Below, one piece after another: positions 24,136 to 33,101 of a stretch of 64,000 nucleotides of DNA. A program made the translations under genes and the position numbers. A model generated the notes under the pieces. It did no database searches. It was not told the origin of the DNA and saw only the letters and a program-made list of their open reading frames with translations. Location of the stretch: positions 3,100,001-3,164,000 of the forward strand of contig CP108400.1 of NCBI GenBank assembly GCA_045039925.1, written 5' to 3'. Positions within the stretch are counted from its first letter, which is position 1. Each line of letters begins with the position of its first letter. The stretch comes from Yinghuangia sp045039925 (GTDB lineage Bacteria > Actinomycetota > Actinomycetes > Streptomycetales > Streptomycetaceae).

Positions 24136-25287
24136 ATGACCGCTATACCGCCTCAGAGCCGGAGCTCGGCACGCGTGGAGATCGCACGCCTGTGCGACTC
24201 CGGGCTGACCGGAGACCGGCTGCTCGCGGAGGTCGCCACCCGGCTTCGCGAGGTCGTGCCGTTCGACGGCTGCTTCATATCCTCGACGGACCCGGACACG
24301 CTGATGTGCACGCATCACGCGCTGGCCGACGGCCTGCCACCCTGGGTGTGCGGCCCGTTCTTCCACAACGAGTTCCTCGACAGCGACTTCAACAAGTTCG
24401 CCGACCTCGCCCGCATGCCGGCGGGCGTGCGTACGCTCGGCGAGGCCACCGGCGGACACCTCGAGCGCAGCGCGCGGTACGTCGACATCAACGCGACGCT
24501 CGGTTTCGGCCACGAGGCGCGCATCGCCTTCACGGTCGGCGACCGCACCTGGGCCATCGGCAACCTGCTCCGCGAGAAGGGCAGCAGCGACTTCACCGAG
24601 GCGGAGCGGCAGTTCCTCGCCGTGGTCTCCGAGGACATCGCGCGCGGCATGCGCACCGCGGTGCTGGGCGAGCGCGAGCCCGAGGCCGTGGACCCCGACG
24701 GACTCCCCTCCGGACCCGGCGTCGTCGTCTTCGACGCCGAGGGCCGCCTGATCAGCGCGACCGACGAGGCGGCGGCGTGCCTGCGGAGCATCGACCCGCG
24801 CACCCCGACCGCCGGTGCCGCGACGCCCTTCGGGTTCCCGCTGCCGCTCGCGGCGTCCATGCTCGTGGCCCGGGCCCGCGCGCACGCGGTGGGGCGCGGC
24901 GCACCCCCGGCGAGCGTGCGGCTCCGTACCCGCAACGGTGCGGGGCTGCGGCTCCAGGCGGCGTGCACCCGCACCCCCGACGGCACCCCGGGCGGAACGG
25001 CGCTGACCATCGCGCCCGCCGCCGCGGCGGAACTCGCGCCGACGGTCGTGGGGACGTACGACCTGTCGCGGCGCGAGCAGGCCGTCACCGCGTACCTGAC
25101 CCGGGGTTTCGCGCCCGCCGACATAGCGGCCAGGCTGGGCCTCGCCGCGGACGCGGTCGACCTGGACATGCGGAGCGTGCTGCACAAGACGGGCTCGGCC
25201 AACCGCGGCCAGCTCACGTCGCGCATCTTCACCGACCACTACTACCCGGCGCACAACGCGGGCTGCCGTCCGTTCGTGGCGGCGTAG
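24136..25287 (+). CDS. LuxR-type transcription regulator with sensory N-terminus
   Basis: The 383-residue protein has a GAF-like N-terminal domain (~10-175; FDGCFISSTDPDTLMCTHHA, ARIAFTVGDRTWAIGNLL), a second PAS-like region (~195-290; GVVVFDAEGRLISATDEA) and a C-terminal LuxR helix-turn-helix (~305-365; LSRREQAVTAYLTRGFAPAD, IAARLGLAADAVDLDM). The ligand is unknown. The ATG at 24136 has no good ribosome site, so leaderless expression is possible. It lies between the ileS terminator and a convergent alkyl sulfatase gene; a regulatory link to that gene is possible but unproven. Confidence 0.8.
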   Translation: MTAIPPQSRSSARVEIARLCDSGLTGDRLLAEVATRLREVVPFDGCFISSTDPDTLMCTHHALADGLPPWVCGPFFHNEFLDSDFNKFADLARMPAGVRTLGEATGGHLERSARYVDINATLGFGHEARIAFTVGDRTWAIGNLLREKGSSDFTEAERQFLAVVSEDIARGMRTAVLGEREPEAVDPDGLPSGPGVVVFDAEGRLISATDEAAACLRSIDPRTPTAGAATPFGFPLPLAASMLVARARAHAVGRGAPPASVRLRTRNGAGLRLQAACTRTPDGTPGGTALTIAPAAAAELAPTVVGTYDLSRREQAVTAYLTRGFAPADIAARLGLAADAVDLDMRSVLHKTGSANRGQLTSRIFTDHYYPAHNAGCRPFVAA

Positions 25288-25350
25288 GCAGCCCGCGCGG
25301 TCGCGTCGCCCGACCGGAGTCGCCGCCGGCGCTCCCGGTCCGGCGGGCGG

Positions 25351-27447
25351 TCACGGGGTCGTGATCGCGAAGTCCTCGTCGAAGGTGTCGAGGTAGTCCA
25401 TGAACCGCTGGAGCGGTTCGATGGTGCCGCTGGCGGGCTTGATCAGCCCCGAGGTGTACAGCTGCTCGACCGTGGCCGCACCGGTCACCAGGCTGTTGAA
25501 CGCCTCGCGGCCGAGCATGTAGACGGCGTCCGCGGTCGCGGGGGCCGGCTGCGGCGTGTACACCAGGACGTTGTTGCGCAACTGCATGGTGACGTCGGCG
25601 GGGTCCTTCGTCAGCGGGTCGGAGAAGTTGAAGCCCAGGGTCATCGGCTGCTGCCGCACCTTCGGGCCGTCGAGGCGGATGCCCAGGTAGTCGAAGACCA
25701 TGTCGACCGGCATCGCGGCGACGATGCCGGCGTTGAGGTGCGCGGGCACCGGCGGCGGGTCCACCGGCCGGTCGCGCAGCTCCTGCGCGGCGGACAGGTA
25801 GAAGTTGCGCCAGGGGGCGCTCTCCGCCTGGTAGCCGAGCTGTTCGAGGATGTCGGCCTGCAACTGCCGGGCCTCGGTGTTCTCCGGGTCGGAGAAGACG
25901 ACGTGGGTGAGGAGTTCCGCGGCCCAGCGGTAGTCGACCGGCGTCTCGGCCTCCGTGAACGCCGTCCGGGCCTGGGCGATGACGTTGGCCGCGCCGCCCA
26001 TCGCGGCGACGTACCGCTCGCCGGCCTCCTCGGGCGGCAGGTTGTGCAGATGGGCCGCGTTGCCGTCGAACCAGCCCAGGTAGCGCTGGTAGACGGCCTT
26101 GATGTTGTGGTTCGTCGTGCCGTAGTAACCGTGGTTGTACCACTGGTCCTTGAGGTTGGACGGGATGTCGTCGTCCAGGCGCTCGGCGATCTCGGTGATG
26201 GTGTAGCCCTGGTTGGCCAGCCGCAGCGTCTGGTCGTGCAGGTACCGGTACAGGTCGGCCTGGTGCGTCCAGAAGTCCACGATCTCGGTGCCGTCGGGCA
26301 GCGAGCGCCAGCGCGGCCAGAAGTGGCTGGCGAACATCACGTCGGTGCGGTCGCCGAAGGTCGCGACGGTGTCGTTGAGGTACTGCGACCACGCCTTCGC
26401 GTCCCGCACCTGGGCACCGCGCAGGCTGTAGATGTTGTGCAGCGTCGGGGTGGCGTTCTCCGCCATGCACATCGTGCGGATGTCCGGGAGGTAGAAGTTC
26501 ATCTCGGACGGGGCCTCGGTGTCCGGGGTGAGCTGGAAGACCACCTTCAGCGGGCCGACCTTGTCCACCGTGCCGGGCGGCGTGGACTCACGGATCGTGC
26601 GGTTCGGCTGGACCAGGCCGATCGTGCCGGTCGAGGTGCCCTTGCCGAGGCCCGCGTCGACCTGGCGCCTGGCGTCCTTGAACAGCTCGGTGCCGTACAT
26701 GAAGAGGGCGCGGCGGGCCATGGCGTTGCCCGCGTACACGTTCTCGCTCACCGCGTGGTTCAGGAAGCCGTCCGGTGCGACGATCTCCACGCCGGCCGGG
26801 ATCCCGTTCGGGAACAGGCCCAGCACGCCGCCGTAGTGGTCGACGTGGGAGTGCGAGAAGATCACCGCGGCGATGTCCCCGGCCTTCGTCCGGTACCCGC
26901 GGTAGATCGCGAGCGCGGCGGCCGCGGTCTCGGCGCTGACGAGCGGGTCGAGTACGACGATCTTGTTCGAGCCGCCGGTCTTGTCCTCCAGGAAGCTGAT
27001 GTTGGACAGGTCCAGGCCGCGGACCTGGTAGACGGCGTCCTCGACGACCTCGAACAACCCCACGTGCATGTTGAGGTTGGCGTTGCGCCACAGGCTCGGG
27101 TTCACGGTCGGGGGCGCGGGCTGGCCCTTCAGGAACTCCGAGTACGCCGTCAGGCTCCACACCGGGACCTCCGTGCCCGGCTTGTCGACGTGGTAGTCGG
27201 GCGGCAGGTGCACCTTCCAGCCCTGTGCGGCCAGCGGCAGTTCGGGGTCGTCGTCCGGCGTCGGCACCTGGACCCGGGCGTTCCAGTCCTCGGTGAGCTG
27301 CGTGGCCGGCTTCGGCTCCCCCGCCGCGGAACCGCCGGGCTTGCCGGGCTTGTGCGGCTTCCCGGGCTTGTGCGGCTTGCCGCGCCTGCCGGTGGTCCGG
27401 TCGGCGTCGTCGTCGTGCGAATCGGATCGGCGTCCGGGCATGCGCAT
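25351..27447 (-). CDS. Alkyl sulfatase, metallo-beta-lactamase fold (SdsA1/BDS1 type)
   Basis: The 698-residue enzyme hydrolyses alkyl sulfate esters to alcohol and sulfate. The zinc site SHSHVDHYGG (~196-205) and the conserved MAENATPTLHN (~328-338), carrying the acidic bridging ligands, are intact. A dimerisation region with YGTTNHNIKAVYQRYLGW and an SCP2-like C-terminal domain follow. The N-terminus is basic and repetitive (KPHKPG repeats, ~20-40) and lacks a clear signal peptide, whereas homologues such as SdsA1 are secreted; the location is therefore uncertain. Start at ATG 27447, behind GGGGGAG. Confidence 0.92.
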   Translation of the reverse strand: MRMPGRRSDSHDDDADRTTGRRGKPHKPGKPHKPGKPGGSAAGEPKPATQLTEDWNARVQVPTPDDDPELPLAAQGWKVHLPPDYHVDKPGTEVPVWSLTAYSEFLKGQPAPPTVNPSLWRNANLNMHVGLFEVVEDAVYQVRGLDLSNISFLEDKTGGSNKIVVLDPLVSAETAAAALAIYRGYRTKAGDIAAVIFSHSHVDHYGGVLGLFPNGIPAGVEIVAPDGFLNHAVSENVYAGNAMARRALFMYGTELFKDARRQVDAGLGKGTSTGTIGLVQPNRTIRESTPPGTVDKVGPLKVVFQLTPDTEAPSEMNFYLPDIRTMCMAENATPTLHNIYSLRGAQVRDAKAWSQYLNDTVATFGDRTDVMFASHFWPRWRSLPDGTEIVDFWTHQADLYRYLHDQTLRLANQGYTITEIAERLDDDIPSNLKDQWYNHGYYGTTNHNIKAVYQRYLGWFDGNAAHLHNLPPEEAGERYVAAMGGAANVIAQARTAFTEAETPVDYRWAAELLTHVVFSDPENTEARQLQADILEQLGYQAESAPWRNFYLSAAQELRDRPVDPPPVPAHLNAGIVAAMPVDMVFDYLGIRLDGPKVRQQPMTLGFNFSDPLTKDPADVTMQLRNNVLVYTPQPAPATADAVYMLGREAFNSLVTGAATVEQLYTSGLIKPASGTIEPLQRFMDYLDTFDEDFAITTP

Positions 27448-27504
27448 GTCCAGCTCCCCCAAATTCGTCGGGTGCGCCGCTCTCCCCAGCGGCGCGTGGA
27501 GCGG

Positions 27505-27534
27505 ACGCTACGCGCGGTTCTTCACACCGGACAA
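27505..27534 (-). promoter_or_regulatory. Candidate promoter for the alkyl sulfatase gene
   Basis: On the minus strand, TTGTCC (27529-27534) and TAGCGT (27505-27510) are 18 bases apart, a good match to the TTGac/TAnnnT housekeeping pattern. The implied leader is ~50 bases, leading to GGGGGAG and the ATG. Confidence 0.5.
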
Positions 27535-27870
27535 GACGTGCGGGAGTGATCCTTTCCGGTAATTTCCACCCGGAAGGGATGCGGCCAACCACCGGTCCGA
27601 AAGCGTCGGTTGGCGGCCGAAGCCGGACCGCAAAGCACTCCGAACGCACAGCTGGTCGCACACGTCGGGGCCGCGCAGTCGTGGGGCCCGCAGACCCCAG
27701 GGGCGGCCTGGCGGCAGGCACTCGGGGACCATGCGCCGGGCACTGCGCGGCGCACACAAGGGCCGAAGTGCGGTGCTTGGTGGGGATCTTGCCGGGTTTG
27801 TTCCTGACGATGCGGAGCCGCAGGGCAGGATTCACCCGATCGAAGGCGTCAATTTGTTGCTAATTGCGGC
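27535..27870. other. Non-coding gap between alkyl sulfatase and divIVA
   Basis: About 340 bases with no convincing gene. Several short frames are open on both strands, but none has a ribosome site or a recognisable product. Composition is slightly lower in GC around 27845-27865. Confidence 0.5.
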
Positions 27871-27900
27871 GAGGCCCGCCCCCTTGGTGGGGCGGGCCTC
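27871..27900 (-). terminator. Hairpin terminator downstream of divIVA
   Basis: The arms 27871-27882 and 27889-27900 (GGGGCGGGCCTC) are perfectly complementary around a six-base loop, followed on the minus strand by an A/T-richer stretch. It should end the long dcw/divIVA transcript. Confidence 0.82.
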
Positions 27901-27959
27901 GTCGTGTCTGCGGATGTCGACCGAAGGTCGGGCGGAGTACGCCGTTCCTCAGGACCGCG

Positions 27960-29165
27960 TCAGTTGTCGCCGTCCTCGTCGATGAGGAAGCCGCGCATCG
28001 GCGTGGCCTGCTGCATCGGCTGCGGCTGCGGCGCCTGCGGACGAACCGGCGCCATCTGCTGGGTCATCGGCTGGCTCATGGCGGGCGCCATCTGCTGGCC
28101 GATCGACGGCGTCATGGCCGGCGTCATCGACGACGGAACCGGCGACGACGACATCGCGGGCGGCAGCGACGCGGTGGCCGGAGTACGTGGCGGGGCGAGC
28201 GAGTCGTCCGCCTGCGACTCCAACTGCCGCAGCTGGCTGTCCAGGTACGACTTGAGACGCGTGCGGTACTCACGCTCGAACGCACGAAGGTCGTCGACCT
28301 TGCGCTCGAGGGTGGCACGCGCGCTCTCCAGCGAACCCATCGCGACGCGGTGCTTCTCCTGCGCGTCCCGCTCCAACGCGTCGGCCTTCGAGCGCGCGTC
28401 GCGCTCCATGCCCTCGGCGCGGGTACGTGCCTCGCCGACGATCTTGTTGGCCTCGGAACGCGCCTCGGCGATCGCCTGGTCCGCGGTCTGCTGCGCGAGC
28501 GCGAGCACGCGGGCCGCACTGTCGCCGCCGGGGCTCTGCATCTGGCCGCCGCCGAGCTGCGGCGGGCCACCGAGCTGCGGCGGACCGCCGAGCTGGCCCT
28601 GCTGCTGCATCTGGTGCTGCTGCGGCTGGAGCTGCCCGCCCATGTGCTGGCCCTGCATCTGCTGCTGGCCCGGCATCTGCTGGCCCTGCATCTGCTGGCC
28701 CTGCATCTGCTGCTGGCCGGGGAACTGCCCGCCCTGCAACTGGTGCTGCTGTCCCTGCATCCCGCCCGGGCCCAGCTGCGGCTGTCCCTGCATCCCGCCG
28801 GGGCCAAGCTGGGGCTGGCCCTGCATCGGGTGCTGCTGGGGACCGCCGTGCATCTGCTGCGGGCCGCCCATCTGCTGTTGCTGCTGCGGGGGCGGCGGAA
28901 CCGGGGTGGGCCCGGATATGGCAGCCGGAACAGGGGCGTCGGGGCGTTCACGCTCCTTTCGCTGCTGCGCCTGCTGCTGACTCTGCGCGGCAGCGCGCGT
29001 CGCGGCTGCGAGTTTGGCGCGCAGGTCTTCGTTCTCGCGAAGGAGGCGGGTCAGCTCCGCCTCGACCTCGTCGAGGAACGCATCGACCTCGTCCTCGTCA
29101 TAGCCCTCGCGGAGACGGACGGTCGTGAACTGCTTGTTACGCACGTCCTCGGGGGTCAACGGCAT
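27960..29165 (-). CDS. divIVA: DivIVA, polar growth and tip-organising protein
   Basis: The 401-residue cytoplasmic protein recruits the wall-building machinery to hyphal tips. Its N-terminus has the lipid-binding DivIVA signature (MPLTPEDVRNKQFTTVRLRE, GYDEDEVDAFLDEVEAEL), followed by a short coiled coil. A ~130-residue Gln/Gly/Met/Pro-rich linker with GQQMQ and GGPPQL repeats (~95-220) comes next, then a long coiled coil (~225-320) and a Pro/Met-rich tail ending FLIDEDGDN. The linker and two-coil layout match Streptomyces DivIVA. It is the last gene of the division block. Start behind GAGGTGAAG. Confidence 0.95.
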   Translation of the reverse strand: MPLTPEDVRNKQFTTVRLREGYDEDEVDAFLDEVEAELTRLLRENEDLRAKLAAATRAAAQSQQQAQQRKERERPDAPVPAAISGPTPVPPPPQQQQQMGGPQQMHGGPQQHPMQGQPQLGPGGMQGQPQLGPGGMQGQQHQLQGGQFPGQQQMQGQQMQGQQMPGQQQMQGQHMGGQLQPQQHQMQQQGQLGGPPQLGGPPQLGGGQMQSPGGDSAARVLALAQQTADQAIAEARSEANKIVGEARTRAEGMERDARSKADALERDAQEKHRVAMGSLESARATLERKVDDLRAFEREYRTRLKSYLDSQLRQLESQADDSLAPPRTPATASLPPAMSSSPVPSSMTPAMTPSIGQQMAPAMSQPMTQQMAPVRPQAPQPQPMQQATPMRGFLIDEDGDN

Positions 29166-29211
29166 TTCTTCACCTCAACGTGATCGTCGGCATCCGGACA
29201 GACCGTACCGC

Positions 29212-29496
29212 TTACAGCCTGCCCACGACGGAGATCAGGATGTAGACGATGATGATCAGTACGAAGAAGGACAGGTCGAGCGCTACGCCCCCGAGGCGCA
29301 GGGGAGGAATGAACCTGCGCAGCAGCTTGAGCGGTGGATCCGTGACGGAGTAGGTCGCCTCCAAGATGACGACCATGGCCCCTCGGGGTTCGTAGGACCG
29401 TGCGAACTGAAACACGTAGTCCATCACCAAGCGGAAGATCAGCAGGAACAGAAAGCAGTACAGGACGATGGTCAATACCTCGCCCGCGACGCTCAT
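29212..29496 (-). CDS. YggT family membrane protein
   Basis: The 94-residue protein has two hydrophobic helices (~5-25 and ~65-90) and the conserved central segment EATYSVTDPPLKLLRRFIPP, LRLGGVALDLSFFV. This is the YggT/YlmG family. In actinomycetes the gene lies between sepF and divIVA and is thought to help division or envelope assembly, without a defined activity. It stops with TAA, 46 bases before divIVA. Confidence 0.88.
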   Translation of the reverse strand: MSVAGEVLTIVLYCFLFLLIFRLVMDYVFQFARSYEPRGAMVVILEATYSVTDPPLKLLRRFIPPLRLGGVALDLSFFVLIIIVYILISVVGRL

Positions 29497-29577
29497 GCCT
29501 CTGCCCCCTCATACGCGTTCCCGGGAGACCCGGTTCCTCTCCTCAGTTCTCGCACCCCTCTGACATCAACCAGGGTT

Positions 29578-30204
29578 TCAGCTCTGGTTGAAGAACCCGC
29601 CCTCAGCGATGCGGGCCTTGTCCTCTGCTGTCACGTCGACGTTAGCAGGCGACAGCAGGAAGACTTTCTGGGTCACCCGCTCGATGCTGCCGTGAAGACC
29701 GAAGACGAGGCCCGCAGCGAAGTCGACGAGTCGCTTCGCGTCGGTGTCCTCCATCTCCGTGAGGTTCATGATGACCGGCGTGCCTTCACGGAAGTGCTCA
29801 CCGATCGTACGGGCTTCGTTGTAGGTGCGGGGGTGCAGCGTCGTGATGCGGTAAGGCTCACGTTCGCTGACGACTTTGTGTACGGTCACCGGTGCACTGC
29901 TCTCGGGGCGGCGGTCGGGGATGGTCGACACGGTTGCCCGGTGCTCGTCGAGGCCGCGCTCGACGTGCAGTGCGGGCACGGGCCGGGGGAGCTCTTCACG
30001 GCGTTCGCGCGGCTCGCGGGTTTCGCGAGGTGGTTCGCGGAGTTCCTCCCGCCGCTCCTCGCGGCGCTCCGGACGCGGCTGCTCGGAGCCCCGTTCGGCG
30101 CGGCCGTCCGGGCCGATGTCGTCCTCATCGTAGTCGTCGTACTCGTAGACATCGTCCTCCACGAGGCCGAGGTAGACCGCCATCTTGCGCATCGCGCCGG
30201 CCAT
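29578..30204 (-). CDS. sepF: Cell division protein SepF
   Basis: The 208-residue protein anchors FtsZ to the membrane. It has an N-terminal amphipathic membrane-binding segment (MRKMAVYLGLVED, from residue 5) and an Arg/Glu/Pro-rich linker (~35-100). The SepF globular domain (~120-205) carries TTLHPRTYNEARTIGEHFRE, VIMNLTEMEDTDAKRLVDFA and GLVFGLHGSIERV. In Gram-positive bacteria lacking FtsA it does FtsA's job. Start at ATG 30204, with GGAGGA upstream. Confidence 0.94.
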   Translation of the reverse strand: MAGAMRKMAVYLGLVEDDVYEYDDYDEDDIGPDGRAERGSEQPRPERREERREELREPPRETREPRERREELPRPVPALHVERGLDEHRATVSTIPDRRPESSAPVTVHKVVSEREPYRITTLHPRTYNEARTIGEHFREGTPVIMNLTEMEDTDAKRLVDFAAGLVFGLHGSIERVTQKVFLLSPANVDVTAEDKARIAEGGFFNQS

Positions 30205-30272
30205 AGTCAGGGTCCTCCATGGTGGATCGGCTGTGGGTCACCGTGGGTCGTGCGATCCACTTCATGGCGACG

Positions 30273-31007
30273 CTACCGGAGCAAGCGTCTGACGCCGAGC
30301 ACCGCAGTACCGACGCGTACATGTGTCGCTCCGGCCCCGACGGCCTGCTCGAGGTCGTTGCTCATCCCCGCCGAAACCATGGTTGCAGCCGGATGCGCTT
30401 CGCGCAGGCGGGTTGACATTTCCGCCAATGCCTCGAAGGCGCGGGCGGGTTCGGCACCGAGCGGGGCGACCGCCATGAGCCCGCCGAGCCGCAGGTGCGG
30501 GGCCTCGGCGACGGCGTCCGCCAGGGCCGGCACGTCGGCGGCGAGCGCTCCCCCGCGGACCACGTCGCCGTCCAGGCTCACCTGGATCAGGCAGGTCAAC
30601 TCCCGTTCGTGGCGGGCCGCGCCGGCGGACAGCGCCCCGACCAGGCGGGCCCGGTCGACCGAGTGCACGACGTCGGCGTACGCGGCCACCGAACGCGCCT
30701 TGTTGGTCTGGAGTTGCCCGATGTAGTGCCAGGTCAGATCCAGGTCCGCGGAGGCCTCCGCCTTGGGCGCGGCCTCCTGGTCGCGGTTCTCCCCCACGTC
30801 GCGCACCCCGAGTTCGGCGAGCAGCCGTACGTCGGACGCGGGGTAGGTCTTGGTCACGACGATCAGGTCCACCGCGTCGTGCGCGCGGCCCGCCGCGTCG
30901 CATGCCGCGTCGATGCGCGCCCGCACCTCGCGGAGGTTGCCCGCGAGTTCCTCGCGGCGGGCGGCAAGTGCCGCGGGGCCGGGGCCGTCTGTGGGTTCCG
31001 AACTCAT
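30273..31007 (-). CDS. YggS family PLP-binding protein
   Basis: The 244-residue alanine-racemase-like barrel binds pyridoxal phosphate and keeps its homeostasis. The PLP lysine lies in LIVVTKTYPASDVR (~42). Family segments GVRDVGENRDQEAAPKAE, WHYIGQLQTNKARSV and LGGLMAVAPLG follow, and the phosphate-binding SAGMSNDLEQAV is near the end. The start at 31007 gives the usual family length. A GTG 57 bases upstream would overlap pgeF and add non-conserved residues. The gene corresponds to ylmE of the Streptomyces cluster. Confidence 0.92.
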   Translation of the reverse strand: MSSEPTDGPGPAALAARREELAGNLREVRARIDAACDAAGRAHDAVDLIVVTKTYPASDVRLLAELGVRDVGENRDQEAAPKAEASADLDLTWHYIGQLQTNKARSVAAYADVVHSVDRARLVGALSAGAARHERELTCLIQVSLDGDVVRGGALAADVPALADAVAEAPHLRLGGLMAVAPLGAEPARAFEALAEMSTRLREAHPAATMVSAGMSNDLEQAVGAGATHVRVGTAVLGVRRLLR

Positions 31008-31030
31008 GTGCCCATCGTCCCCGAGGGTGG

Positions 31031-31804
31031 TCAGGCCGTCGGTGCCGGGGTTGTGGCCAGCCACACATATCCGGCGAGGCGCCCGGTCTTGCCGTCGCGG
31101 CGGTAGGAGAAGTGGTCCGCGGACTCACGCGTACACGTGTGCGATTTCTCACCGACGGGCACGCCTGCGTCCGCGAGTTGCGCCCATACGCCGGCCACGA
31201 TGTCGAGGGACGACGTGCCCTCCCTCGTCCGCGAGCGGGCGGCCGGCACCCGCGCCGCCACCTCGTCGCACATCGCGTCGGGGACTTCGTAGCAAGGGCC
31301 GCAGACCGCCGGGCCGGTCTTGGCCACGATGCGTTCGGGTCGGGCGCCGAGTGCCGTCATCGCGTCGATGGTGGCCGGGATCACCCCGGCGTACAGGCCG
31401 GGACGGCCCGCATGGGCGGCGGCGACGACGCCGGCGACCGGGTCGGCGAACAGTGCGGGCGTGCAGTCGGCGACCAGAACGGCCAGGGCGAGGCCCTCGG
31501 TTCGGGTGACCACGGCGTCCACCTCGGGGGCCGCGCCGGGCCAGGGGCCGTCGACGGTGGCGACGTCGCGGCCGTGCACCTGGTTCATCCAGACGACGCG
31601 CCCGGAGTCGAGCCCCAGCGCCTCCGCGACGCGGGCCCGATTGCCGTGCACGACGCGGGAGTCGTCGCCGACGTGGCCGCCGAGGTTGAGGCTGTCGTAC
31701 GGCGCCGCGCCCGCCCCGCCGTGCCGGTCGGTGAACGCGAAGCCGACGCCGCGTTCCACGGTCCGCAAGGTGAACAAGGCGACTCCCACGGGACGAAGGG
31801 ACAC
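31031..31804 (-). CDS. pgeF: Peptidoglycan editing factor PgeF (laccase-domain, YlmD-like)
   Basis: The 257-residue protein of the multicopper-polyphenol-oxidoreductase (YfiH/YlmD) family keeps the metal-site segments WMNQVHGRDVATVDG, LAVLVADCTPALFADP and VVAAAHAGRPGLYAGVI. E. coli PgeF removes misincorporated residues from muropeptide stems; other members act as purine nucleosidases. The start chosen is GTG at 31804, since the conserved part begins ~15 residues later and a longer frame would run into the hairpin after ftsZ. It lies in the ftsZ-to-divIVA block. Confidence 0.9.
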   Translation of the reverse strand: MSLRPVGVALFTLRTVERGVGFAFTDRHGGAGAAPYDSLNLGGHVGDDSRVVHGNRARVAEALGLDSGRVVWMNQVHGRDVATVDGPWPGAAPEVDAVVTRTEGLALAVLVADCTPALFADPVAGVVAAAHAGRPGLYAGVIPATIDAMTALGARPERIVAKTGPAVCGPCYEVPDAMCDEVAARVPAARSRTREGTSSLDIVAGVWAQLADAGVPVGEKSHTCTRESADHFSYRRDGKTGRLAGYVWLATTPAPTA

Positions 31805-31893
31805 GGCACAGATGTTGCCAAGCGCTGCCGGGGGCGCCGGACACGGCCGGGGACTGCCGGACACGGCGCGGCCTCCGGCGGCCGGACGGCGCA

Positions 31894-31925
31894 ACGGGCC
31901 CCTACCCCGAGGGGTAAGGGCCCGT
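31894..31925 (-). terminator. Hairpin between ftsZ and pgeF
   Basis: The arms 31894-31908 and 31911-31925 pair over 15 positions with one mismatch, directly after the ftsZ stop (31935). It probably terminates or attenuates ftsZ transcription and so lowers the level of pgeF and the genes beyond it. Confidence 0.75.
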
Positions 31926-31934
31926 GACGGCCGA

Positions 31935-33101
31935 CTACTTCATGAACGGCGGGACGTCCAGGTCGATGTCCTCGCGGACCGGCTCGGGGACGAGCGGGGT
32001 GCGCGGCGGCGGCGGGTACTGGCTGCCGGGCGGCGGGCTGTCCACCGGGCCGAGGACGCTCTGCCCGCCGGGGGCCGGGGTACGCGGCGGCTCGGGGGCG
32101 CGCTGCGGCTCGGCCGGTCGGCTGACCTTGCCCAACTCGCTCTTCGACGGCGGCTGTCCGCCGTCGAACCCGGCCGCGATGACGGTGACGCGGACCTCGT
32201 CGCCGAGCGCGTCGTCGATCACCGCACCGAAGATGATGTTGGCCTCGGGGTGGGCCGCCTCGCTGACCAGCTGCGCGGCCTCGTTGATCTCGAACAGGCC
32301 GAGGTCCGAGCCGCCGGAGATGGAGAGCAGCACGCCGCGGGCGCCGTCGATGGACGCCTCCAGCAGCGGGCTGGAGATCGCCATCTCCGCCGCCGCCACC
32401 GCACGGTCGTCGCCGCGCGCCGAGCCGATGCCCATGAGCGCCGAACCGGCCTCCGACATGACGGACTTGACGTCGGCGAAGTCGAGGTTGATGAGACCCG
32501 GCGTGGTGATGAGATCGGTGATGCCCTGGACACCGGACAGCAGGACCTGGTCGGCGGAACGGAAGGCGTCGAGAACGCTGACCTGGCGGTCGGAGATCGA
32601 GAGCAGCCGGTCGTTCGGGATGACGATGAGGGTGTCGACCTGCTCGCGCAGTTCCGCGATGCCGTCCTCGGCCTGGTTCGCGCGGCGCCGTCCCTCGAAG
32701 GTGAACGGGCGGGTGACGACGCCGATGGTGAGAGCGCCGAGGTCGCGCGCGATGTTCGCGACGACCGGGGCACCGCCGGTGCCGGTGCCGCCGCCCTCGC
32801 CCGCGGTCACGAAGACCATGTCGGCCCCCTTGAGGACCTCCTCGATCTCCTCGCGGTGGTCCTCGGCGGCCTTGCGGCCCACCTCGGGATTGGCCCCCGC
32901 GCCGAGGCCGCGCGTGAGTTCGCGGCCGACGTCGAGCTTGACGTCGGCGTCGCTCATGAGCAGCGCCTGCGCATCGGTGTTGATCGCGATGAACTCGACG
33001 CCCTTGAGACCGACCTCGATCATGCGGTTGATGGCGTTGACGCCGCCTCCGCCGATGCCTACGACTTTGATGACTGCGAGGTAGTTCTGGGGTGCTGCCA
33101 C
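31935..33101 (-). CDS. ftsZ: Cell division protein FtsZ
   Basis: The 388-residue tubulin-like GTPase polymerises into the Z-ring (Z-ladders during sporulation in streptomycetes). It starts VAAPQNYLAVIKVVGIGGGG, with the GTP-binding signature GGGTGTGGAP (~101-110), the T7 loop NLDFADVKSVM (~200), a Pro-rich linker (~315-375) and the conserved C-terminal peptide DIDLDVPPFMK that binds SepF and other partners. The start is GTG at 33101, with GAGAGG upstream. It is separated from ftsQ by a ~340-base leader, where Streptomyces has several ftsZ promoters, so it is probably transcribed independently as well as by read-through. Confidence 0.97.
   Translation of the reverse strand: MAAPQNYLAVIKVVGIGGGGVNAINRMIEVGLKGVEFIAINTDAQALLMSDADVKLDVGRELTRGLGAGANPEVGRKAAEDHREEIEEVLKGADMVFVTAGEGGGTGTGGAPVVANIARDLGALTIGVVTRPFTFEGRRRANQAEDGIAELREQVDTLIVIPNDRLLSISDRQVSVLDAFRSADQVLLSGVQGITDLITTPGLINLDFADVKSVMSEAGSALMGIGSARGDDRAVAAAEMAISSPLLEASIDGARGVLLSISGGSDLGLFEINEAAQLVSEAAHPEANIIFGAVIDDALGDEVRVTVIAAGFDGGQPPSKSELGKVSRPAEPQRAPEPPRTPAPGGQSVLGPVDSPPPGSQYPPPPRTPLVPEPVREDIDLDVPPFMK

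Noticed and set aside
27508..27985. Small open frames on both strands between alkyl sulfatase and divIVA
   Set aside because: None has a ribosome site or a recognisable product, and several cross the divIVA terminator hairpin.
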